In this document: one piece after another, positions 5,434 to 10,584 of the stretch
Numbering within the stretch: the first letter of the stretch is position 1
How the letters are laid out: each line of letters begins with the position of its first letter
NCBI GenBank assembly: GCA_900544435.1
Contig: UQVG01000055.1
Location: 1-10,584 of the forward strand
DNA length: 10,584 nt
From: an uncultured Erysipelotrichaceae bacterium
GTDB lineage: Bacteria; Bacillota_I; Bacilli_A; Erysipelotrichales; Coprobacillaceae
Direction: 5' to 3'
Position numbers and translations under genes: made by a program
The notes under the pieces: model-generated
Seen by the model: only the letters and a program-made list of their open reading frames with translations
Told to the model about the DNA's origin: nothing
Database searches by the model: none

Positions 5434-7635
5434 ATGAAAAAAAAGTACATAAGTCTGTTTCTTGTTATATTATTGGGAATGATTTTTAATATCTCTAATA
5501 TAAAAGCATATGAGGAAACAAATGAAGTTATTGGACAAACAAAGTTTGTAGATAAAGATGGAAATATTAATACTGTAGATGTTTATGATGGAACAACGAA
5601 TGAAGAGTATAATCCTTATGCACGAACAGTTTCTACAGCGAATATGGTTAATTTTAATTGCTCTAAAGCAGGGATAACTACAAATTTTACAGATTATTAT
5701 ACAGGACAAGAGGGATATTTATCTAAATCAAGTGCAGCGGATGCAGCTTTTTTAGGATATGAAAATGGAAAAGTGAAGTTTATGATTTCAGGAGTTGTTG
5801 GTTTAGTAGATCCTCAATATGTTGAAGTTCTTAGCCAAGGGACTTATTATGCAAGTAACTATGAAGTTAATTCATCAGGTGATTTGTATCATTATATTTC
5901 TAATAATGTTAATGCGACAGGAAATCAAGGAAATAAGAATTATATAGGAACAGGACCTAGCTATCTAACAAAAAATAAAGAGTATTATAGCTATGATGGA
6001 CATTATTTTTATGATAACTATAATACAATGATTACAGATTATAAAAATAATGTAAGAAATAATGCTGTTAATCCTAATAATCCTTATTATAGTTATTTTC
6101 AATACTTACCAATGAGAAGTCAAACAACTTATACTGGTTCACAAATATCAAATTATTTAAATAATAAAGCAGGAAGTACTTCTAAATTATATAATACAGG
6201 TGATATTTTTATTAAGTATCAAAATAAATATGGGGTCAATGCTTTAATGGCAGCAAGTTTTGCTGCCTTAGAATCTGGATGGGGGAAAAGTAAAATTGCA
6301 TTAAATAAAAACAATTTATTTGGATTAAATGCTACAGATAATAACCCAGGTGGAAATGCAGATACCTTTAGTACAGTAGATGATTGTATTATGAATTTTA
6401 CATCGAGTTGGATGTCTAAAAAATATTTAAATCCTACATATACTTCTTTATTTAGCGGAGGTTATTTTGGAGACAAGGGAAGTGGGATATTTGGAAAATA
6501 TTCTTCAGATCCTTATGAAGGAGAAAAATGTGCAAGCATTGCTAGAAATATGGATGCTAGTATATCTTCTAAAGATAATGATTATTATACTTTAGGAATC
6601 AAAGATATTTATTTAACAACACATACTGCCCTTAATGTAAGAAGTAGTTCAAATACAAGTTCTAGTGTTTTATATACAACGATAAAAAATCCAGCGTATT
6701 CATTTATTATAAAAGATACTTCTGCAACTAATGGCTTTTATAAGATACAAAGTGAAGTTGCTAGTAGTGATGGAACTTATAGTTTTAATAATACAGGATA
6801 TGTAAGTAATCAATATGTTACTTTATTAAATAATACTTCTCATACACAAGGATGGAAAAAAGAAAATAATTATTGGTATTATTATTTTTCTAATGGTTCA
6901 AAAGCAACTGGTTTACAAACTATAGAAAATAATCTCTATTATTTTAATACAAGTGGACAAATGCAAACGGGTTGGCAAGAAGTTAATAATAAATGGTACT
7001 ACTTTGATGAATCGGGTTATGGTCAAAAAGATTGGAAATTAATAGGAAATAATTGGTTTTATTTTAATAGTAGCTATCAAATGCAAACCGGTTGGCAAGA
7101 AATAAATGGAAAATGGTATTATTTAAGTACTGGTGTTATGAAAATCTACGGAAAAACGTATTATGAAGGGTATATGATTACAGGATGGTTACCACTAGGT
7201 AATGATTGGTATTATTTAAATAGTGATGGATCAATGGTAACAGGATTACAAACTGTAGGAAACAATTTGTTTTATTTTAATGATAGTGGTAAAATGCAAA
7301 CAGGTTGGCAAAAAGTCAGCAATAAATGGTACTATTTTGATGATTCAGGCTATGGACAAAGTGGCTGGAAGAAACTAGGGAATACATGGTTTTATTTTAA
7401 TAGCCAATATCAAATGTTAACAGGTTGGCAAAGAATTAATGGTAAGTGGTACTATTTAAGTACAGGTGTTATGGAAATATATGGGAAAACTTATTATGAA
7501 GGTTATATGGTTACTGGATGGCTTCAATTAGAGAATAAGTGGTATTATTTAAAAAGTGATGGTTCGATGGTAACAGGTTATTATAAAGTTGGAAATAAGA
7601 CATATTATTTTAATAGCAGTGGTGTTATGCAGTAA
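5434..7635 (+). CDS. Secreted choline-binding N-acetylglucosaminidase (GH73-type)
   Basis: A 733-residue exported protein predicted to cut glycan strands at N-acetylglucosamine, probably in daughter-cell separation, as for pneumococcal LytB and clostridial relatives. Residues 1-25 are a signal peptide (MKKK, hydrophobic core, cleavage after NIKA). Residues about 80-135 look like a first SH3-like domain (GYLSKSSAADAAFLGYENGK, then SGVVG.VDPQYVEVL). Residues about 183-375 are the catalytic part: YYSYDGHYFYDNY, NPYYSYFQYLPMRS, YGVNALMAASFAALESGWGKS with E280 the likely acid, then NKNNLFGLNA. Residues about 390-466 form a second SH3-like domain (LNVRSSS...GYVSNQYVTLL). From residue 471 to the end run choline-binding repeats, including a 111-residue tandem duplication. 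It leads a two-gene unit; the muramidase starts 27 nt after its stop with no terminator between. Family call is strong; the cell-separation role is inferred. Confidence 0.9.
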   Translation: MKKKYISLFLVILLGMIFNISNIKAYEETNEVIGQTKFVDKDGNINTVDVYDGTTNEEYNPYARTVSTANMVNFNCSKAGITTNFTDYYTGQEGYLSKSSAADAAFLGYENGKVKFMISGVVGLVDPQYVEVLSQGTYYASNYEVNSSGDLYHYISNNVNATGNQGNKNYIGTGPSYLTKNKEYYSYDGHYFYDNYNTMITDYKNNVRNNAVNPNNPYYSYFQYLPMRSQTTYTGSQISNYLNNKAGSTSKLYNTGDIFIKYQNKYGVNALMAASFAALESGWGKSKIALNKNNLFGLNATDNNPGGNADTFSTVDDCIMNFTSSWMSKKYLNPTYTSLFSGGYFGDKGSGIFGKYSSDPYEGEKCASIARNMDASISSKDNDYYTLGIKDIYLTTHTALNVRSSSNTSSSVLYTTIKNPAYSFIIKDTSATNGFYKIQSEVASSDGTYSFNNTGYVSNQYVTLLNNTSHTQGWKKENNYWYYYFSNGSKATGLQTIENNLYYFNTSGQMQTGWQEVNNKWYYFDESGYGQKDWKLIGNNWFYFNSSYQMQTGWQEINGKWYYLSTGVMKIYGKTYYEGYMITGWLPLGNDWYYLNSDGSMVTGLQTVGNNLFYFNDSGKMQTGWQKVSNKWYYFDDSGYGQSGWKKLGNTWFYFNSQYQMLTGWQRINGKWYYLSTGVMEIYGKTYYEGYMVTGWLQLENKWYYLKSDGSMVTGYYKVGNKTYYFNSSGVMQ
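6910..7242 (+). repeat. Block A of a 333-nt tandem duplication
   Basis: A 111-codon block made of units of 20+20+20+31+20 residues (GLQTIENNL... to ...SDGSMVT). Block B follows immediately with the same unit order and lengths, showing that a five-repeat module was duplicated as one piece. Confidence 0.93.
7243..7575 (+). repeat. Block B of the 333-nt tandem duplication
   Basis: Exactly adjacent to block A and exactly 111 codons long (GLQTVGNNL... to ...SDGSMVT), with no indels against block A. It has diverged at many synonymous positions and some residues, so the duplication is older than those in the other two hydrolases. A final partial unit follows. Confidence 0.93.
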
Positions 7636-7645
7636 TAATATTTTT

Positions 7646-7655
7646 AGGGGGGAGG
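7646..7655 (+). promoter_or_regulatory. Strong Shine-Dalgarno supporting a TTG start
   Basis: AGGGGGGAGG ends 7 nt before TTG 7663. No in-frame ATG is nearby, and TTG gives MKKFFGYLF, a good signal peptide. The unusually purine-rich, strong site probably compensates for the weak start codon. Confidence 0.8.
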
Positions 7656-7662
7656 AAAGATT

Positions 7663-9546
7663 TTGAAAAAGTTTTTTGGTTATTTGTTTTTGGTTTTTGG
7701 AATGGCTTTTGCATTGAGTTATTTTCAAAATAGTTCTGTAAATGCATTAGATGGAAGTTATGATGATGCAATTATGGGACAAAGTAGTCATATTGATCAA
7801 GATGAAAATAAAATAGAAGATGCAAAGGAAGAAAATTCTTATAGTTTACGAACTATGATTCAAAATGGTTGGTTTTATCAAGGAAATAAAAAATGTTTTT
7901 GTGATAATGACGGTCATGTTATTGGTGAAAATGTTAAAAAAGTTATTGATGTTTCACAATACAATGGTCATATTGATTGGAGTAAAGTAAGTAAAACAGA
8001 TGTAGATGGTGTTATTATTAGAATTGTTTCTCATAAGGGTAGATATTATCATATTGATGAACAATTTGAAAATAATTTAAATGGTTGTAGAAAATATAAT
8101 ATTCCTTTTGGAATCTATATTTATGATTATTCAAATAATGTAACAGATGCTTATAATGAAGCAACAATGATTTTAAATTATTTATCAAAATATAAAATTT
8201 CACCTTCAGAACTTTCATATCCTGTTTATTTAGATATGGAAAGGCCTGAATTATCAACAACAACGAATGAATTAGTTGTTGATGCATTTGTTAATAAATT
8301 AGCAAATAGTAATTATAATACGAAGGTTTATAGCTATCGTTCACTTTTACAAACAAAATTAAATAGTCCAACTATTTATCAACATGTAGATTGGGTAGCT
8401 GCTTATACATCATCATTAGGATTTAGTAATAATTGGTATAGAGGTCCTAAAGGATGGCAATATAGCAATGGAGCATTTGTTGATGGTATTAGTGGTTATG
8501 TAGATATGAGTGTTTGGTATGATCAAGGTGTTTCTAATTATGATTATGTAGGATGGAAATATTATTATGATCATTGGTATTATGGAAGTAGTAAAAATAT
8601 TCTACAAATCGGTTGGGAAAAGATTAATGGAAAATGGTATTATTTTAATACTAATGGAATTATGGCCACTGGTTGGATCAGTTTAAATGGTGAATGGTAT
8701 TATTTAACAAGTAATGGTGATATGGTTACTGGTGCACAAACTATAAACAATAAAGAATACTATTTTACGAGTGATGGTGTAATGATTAGAGGATGGCATA
8801 AGGAAAATGATAAATGGAAATATTATAGTCCTAAGAAAATGTCAATCTATGGAAGAACATTTGTAGAAGGTGAAAAGGTAACAGGTTGGTTACCAATAAA
8901 TGATCAATGGTATTATATATCTGATGATGGTTATATGGTTACAGGTATTTATAAAGTTGGAAATAGAAAGTATCTTTTTATGGAAGATGGTTCTATGAAA
9001 ACTGGATGGTTTAAAGTAGATGATACTTGGTATTATATTTCTTCTGATGGTGAATTAAGAGCACAATGGGTAAAATCAGGAAGTAATTGGTATTATGTAA
9101 ATAATGAAGGATTAATTCTTACAGGAGATCAAGTTATTAATGGAAGACAATATTATTTCAATGAAGATGGTATTATGCAAACAGGATGGTTCAAGGTCAA
9201 TAATGAAGATTACTATGCAGCTTCAAGTGGTGTAATTACAGCACAATGGGTAGGATCAGGAAATACTTGGTACTATGTAGACACTGATGGAAAAATGGTC
9301 ACAGGATTCCAAACAATTGCAGGAGCTAAATATTACTTTGCAAGTAGTGGATTAATGCAAACAGGATGGTTCAAGATCAATGGTGAAGATTACTATGCAG
9401 CATCTAGTGGTGTAATTAGTGCACAATGGGTAGGATCAGGAAATACTTGGTACTATGTAGATGCTGAAGGAAAGATGGTCACAGGTGATTATGTTATTAA
9501 TGGAGAAGTAAAGCGTTTTGACGCTAATGGTGTTTGGCTTGGATAA
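7663..9546 (+). CDS. Secreted choline-binding lysozyme (GH25-type muramidase)
   Basis: A 627-residue exported protein predicted to hydrolyse the MurNAc-(1,4)-GlcNAc bond. The TTG start gives a signal peptide (1-29, MKKFFGYLFLVFGMAFALSY... ending near NALD). A short acidic linker and one degenerate choline-binding-like unit (GWFYQGNKKCFCDNDGHVIG, 69-88) come before the catalytic domain. The GH25 domain runs from about 93 to 287: VIDVSQYNG.IDW with D96, VDGVIIRIVSHKG, IPFGIYIY, YPVYLDMERPE with D191 and E193 as the expected catalytic pair, GWQYSNG and YVDMSVWYD near the end. From about residue 297 to the C-terminus run some sixteen choline-binding repeats, with a strong 60-residue periodicity at the end. 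It is second in a two-gene unit behind the GH73-type enzyme and is followed by a strong terminator. Choline-binding GH25 enzymes are known from pneumococcus (LytC) and its phages; nothing nearby suggests a prophage. Confidence 0.92.
   Translation: MKKFFGYLFLVFGMAFALSYFQNSSVNALDGSYDDAIMGQSSHIDQDENKIEDAKEENSYSLRTMIQNGWFYQGNKKCFCDNDGHVIGENVKKVIDVSQYNGHIDWSKVSKTDVDGVIIRIVSHKGRYYHIDEQFENNLNGCRKYNIPFGIYIYDYSNNVTDAYNEATMILNYLSKYKISPSELSYPVYLDMERPELSTTTNELVVDAFVNKLANSNYNTKVYSYRSLLQTKLNSPTIYQHVDWVAAYTSSLGFSNNWYRGPKGWQYSNGAFVDGISGYVDMSVWYDQGVSNYDYVGWKYYYDHWYYGSSKNILQIGWEKINGKWYYFNTNGIMATGWISLNGEWYYLTSNGDMVTGAQTINNKEYYFTSDGVMIRGWHKENDKWKYYSPKKMSIYGRTFVEGEKVTGWLPINDQWYYISDDGYMVTGIYKVGNRKYLFMEDGSMKTGWFKVDDTWYYISSDGELRAQWVKSGSNWYYVNNEGLILTGDQVINGRQYYFNEDGIMQTGWFKVNNEDYYAASSGVITAQWVGSGNTWYYVDTDGKMVTGFQTIAGAKYYFASSGLMQTGWFKINGEDYYAASSGVISAQWVGSGNTWYYVDAEGKMVTGDYVINGEVKRFDANGVWLG
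9004..9183 (+). repeat. 180-nt module, copy 1
   Basis: GWFKVDDTWYY... / QWVKSGSNWYYV... / GDQVINGRQYYF...: three 20-residue units. It is the most diverged of three consecutive copies and keeps TAT/TTT-rich codons. Confidence 0.85.
9184..9363 (+). repeat. 180-nt module, copy 2
   Basis: GWFKVNNEDYYA... / QWVGSGNTWYYV... / GFQTIAGAKYYF.... About 12 differences from copy 3 over the first 123 nt by eye, so roughly 90% identical. It uses more TTC, AAG, GTC and TAC codons than the array upstream. Confidence 0.9.
9364..9543 (+). repeat. 180-nt module, copy 3
   Basis: GWFKINGEDYYA... / QWVGSGNTWYYV... / GDYVINGEVKRF.... It fills exactly the last 60 codons before the stop. The final unit (VKRFDANGVWLG) is degenerate, as at the end of many choline-binding arrays. 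Confidence 0.9.
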
Positions 9547-9556
9547 TTAAAATTAT

Positions 9557-9592
9557 GTACAAAAATGGGATGAATACATCCCGTTTTTGTGT
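9557..9592 (+). terminator. Intrinsic terminator of the hydrolase operon
   Basis: ACAAAAATGGGATG (9559-9572), an AATA loop, and CATCCCGTTTTTGT (9577-9590): 14 pairs with one G-U. The GGGATG/CATCCC core is followed by T5, so it can end rightward transcription. The matching A5 on the left arm means it could also work in the other direction, though no leftward gene is present. Confidence 0.85.
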
Positions 9593-9601
9593 ATATTTTG
9601 T

Positions 9602-9629
9602 TTGAAATATGTAATTTTATTGGTATAAT
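9602..9629 (+). promoter_or_regulatory. Strong extended -10 promoter for the glycosyltransferase
   Basis: TTGAAA (9602-9607), a 16-nt spacer and TGG-TATAAT (9621-9629), a consensus -10 with the TGn extension. Start near 9636 gives a leader of about 27 nt. Probably the strongest promoter in the window. Confidence 0.8.
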
Positions 9630-9662
9630 CAGTAAGAATAGTATTAGAGAAAGAGGGAGAGT

Positions 9663-10334
9663 ATGAAAACTTTAGTTATAATTCCAGCATACAATGAAGA
9701 AGAAAGCATTTTAAGAGTTGTTAGAAACCTTGAAAATGCTGATATTGATTGCGATTATGTTGTAATCAACGACTGTTCTAAAGATAGTACTGGAAAAATT
9801 TTAGATGATAATAATATTAATCATATTGATTTACCTGTTAACTTAGGATTAACTGGCGCAGTACAAACAGGTTATAAATATGCTTATTATAATAATTATG
9901 ATGCCGCTATCCAATTTGATGGTGATGGGCAACATTTACCAGAATACATACCTAGTTTAGTAAAAGAAATAGAAAATGGTTATGATATTGTTATAGGGTC
10001 AAGATTTGTGGATGAAAAGAAACATTTTAGTATGAGAATGTTAGGAAGTAGAATCATTACAGCTATGATCAAACTAACAACAGGAGTTACTATTAATGAC
10101 CCTACAAGTGGAATGAGAATCATTAATAAAGAATTAATTAAAGATTATGCTTTTGAATTAAATAGAAAACCAGAACCTGATACGCTTGCTTTTCAAATAA
10201 AAAAAGGTTATAAAGCAAAAGAAGTACAAGTTAAAATGGAAGATAGACTTGCTGGTACAAGTATCTATACAGGAATTGGAAGTTCTATTCAATATATGTT
10301 AAAAGTATTAGTAACAATTATATTCTTTAATTAG
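9663..10334 (+). CDS. Family 2 glycosyltransferase, GtrB/dolichyl-phosphate mannosyltransferase-like
   Basis: A 223-residue enzyme with the GT-A fold signature: IIPAYNEEE (6-14), VVINDCSKDST (33-43), VNLGLTGAVQTGY (59-71), the metal-binding DGDGQH (86-91), IGSRF (111-115) and DPTSGMRI, typical of enzymes that load a sugar from a nucleotide sugar onto a polyprenyl phosphate at the inner membrane face. It lacks the C-terminal membrane helices of larger relatives, although the tail (YMLKVLVTIIFFN) is hydrophobic. GGGAG at 9655-9659 precedes the ATG. The following gene starts 10 nt after its stop, with the AGGAGG overlapping the stop codon, a pairing often seen for GT2 and DUF2304 proteins. The sugar and acceptor cannot be told. 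A role in the surface polymer that carries phosphocholine is possible but rests only on location. It has its own promoter and is not in the hydrolase operon. Confidence 0.85.
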   Translation: MKTLVIIPAYNEEESILRVVRNLENADIDCDYVVINDCSKDSTGKILDDNNINHIDLPVNLGLTGAVQTGYKYAYYNNYDAAIQFDGDGQHLPEYIPSLVKEIENGYDIVIGSRFVDEKKHFSMRMLGSRIITAMIKLTTGVTINDPTSGMRIINKELIKDYAFELNRKPEPDTLAFQIKKGYKAKEVQVKMEDRLAGTSIYTGIGSSIQYMLKVLVTIIFFN

Positions 10335-10344
10335 GAGGTAACGT

Positions 10345-10584
10345 ATGAGTTTAACATTACAAATATTATTAATTATAGCCACTGTTTTATTCTTTATTAT
10401 TTTAGTAAAGAATGTTAAAAAAGGTAAATTGAGAACTGATTATGCTTTAGCATGGATTCTTTGTTCGATTGCTTTAATTATTTTAAGTATTTTTCCACAA
10501 ATTGCTTTTTTTGCAGCTAGGCTTATAGGTGTTATTTCAACTGCAAATATGGTTTTTGCAGCTATTATTTTTATGCTTATTATT
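10345..10584 (+). CDS. DUF2304-like small membrane protein, 3'-truncated by window edge
   Basis: Eighty residues are visible and the frame stays open to the last base. ATG 10345 has AGGAGG (10333-10338) 6 nt upstream. There are three hydrophobic segments: residues about 5-21 (LQILLIIATVLFFIILV), about 33-50 (YALAWILCSIALIILSIF), and about 66 onward. A short basic loop (KNVKKGKLRTDY) lies between the first two, and the LRTDYALAW-then-FP pattern matches what I recall of DUF2304 proteins of about 110-120 residues. These commonly sit next to GT2 polyprenyl-phosphate glycosyltransferases and are thought to be membrane partners, but no biochemical role is established that I can cite. The family call is from pattern recognition only. 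Confidence 0.7.
   Translation, partial: MSLTLQILLIIATVLFFIILVKNVKKGKLRTDYALAWILCSIALIILSIFPQIAFFAARLIGVISTANMVFAAIIFMLII

Larger units (their letters stand above)
6844..7632 (+). repeat. Choline-binding (CW) repeat array of the glucosaminidase
   Basis: About twelve aromatic repeats of mostly 20 residues (GW/GL...NN.WYYF..SG.MQT) cover the C-terminal third of the protein. Two units are expanded to 31 residues by a conserved IYGKTYYEGYM insert. The array ends two codons-worth short of a full unit, at MQ-stop. Confidence 0.9.
8551..9543 (+). repeat. Choline-binding (CW) repeat array of the muramidase
   Basis: About sixteen units run to the stop codon, most of 20 residues. One 31-residue unit (8791-8883, with IYGRTFVEGEKVT) matches the expanded units of the glucosaminidase. 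The last nine units are three copies of a three-unit module. Confidence 0.9.

Noticed and set aside
7663..9546. Prophage endolysin
   Set aside because: GH25 with choline-binding repeats also occurs in phage lysins, but this protein has its own signal peptide and no holin or phage structural gene is nearby.
1..10584. Insertion sequences, tRNA or rRNA genes
   Set aside because: I saw no transposase, terminal inverted repeats with target duplications, or structured RNA gene; the gaps between genes are all under 200 nt.

Overview
The window is strongly AT-rich, with A/T-ending codons, AGGAGG-type ribosome binding sites, one TTG start, short intrinsic terminators and every gene on the + strand. 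This points to a low-GC Firmicute (Bacillota). The pairing of a choline-decoration (lic-type) operon with several choline-binding-repeat wall hydrolases resembles Erysipelotrichia and relatives or streptococci. The species cannot be fixed from the sequence.

Layout: (1) 1-1149 is the 3' part of a surface protein with about eleven choline-binding (CW) repeats followed by a C-terminal CHAP amidase/peptidase, closed by a terminator. (2) 1176-5261 is a self-contained operon with an extended -10 promoter, three tightly packed genes and a strong terminator. Its genes are a three-domain fusion (winged helix + LicC-like nucleotidyltransferase + LicA-like choline kinase), a stand-alone LicC-like phosphocholine cytidylyltransferase, and a BCCT-family choline/betaine/carnitine-type transporter. 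(3) 5263-9592 is a second transcription unit with its own promoter, an untranslated leader of about 137 nt containing two short palindromes, and two secreted choline-binding hydrolases: a GH73-type N-acetylglucosaminidase with SH3-like domains, and a GH25-type muramidase. (4) From 9602 a third unit begins with a family 2 glycosyltransferase and a DUF2304-like membrane protein that runs off the window.

Working model (inference): the BCCT protein imports choline, the LicA domain phosphorylates it and LicC activates it to CDP-choline. A LicD-type transferase, not in this window, would place phosphocholine on a teichoic acid or other surface glycopolymer. The three hydrolases, with different predicted bond specificities, would bind that phosphocholine through their aromatic repeats. 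The region therefore couples making the ligand with the proteins that use it. The GT2/DUF2304 pair may help build the glycopolymer, but nothing in the sequence proves this.

The most notable points are the HTH-enzyme fusion with a second nucleotidyltransferase domain whose motifs are altered, the BCCT transporter in the place usually taken by LicB, and nested higher-order duplications in the repeat arrays, some very recent. The gene families are known; I see no wholly unknown system. The architecture and arrangement are the parts worth following.
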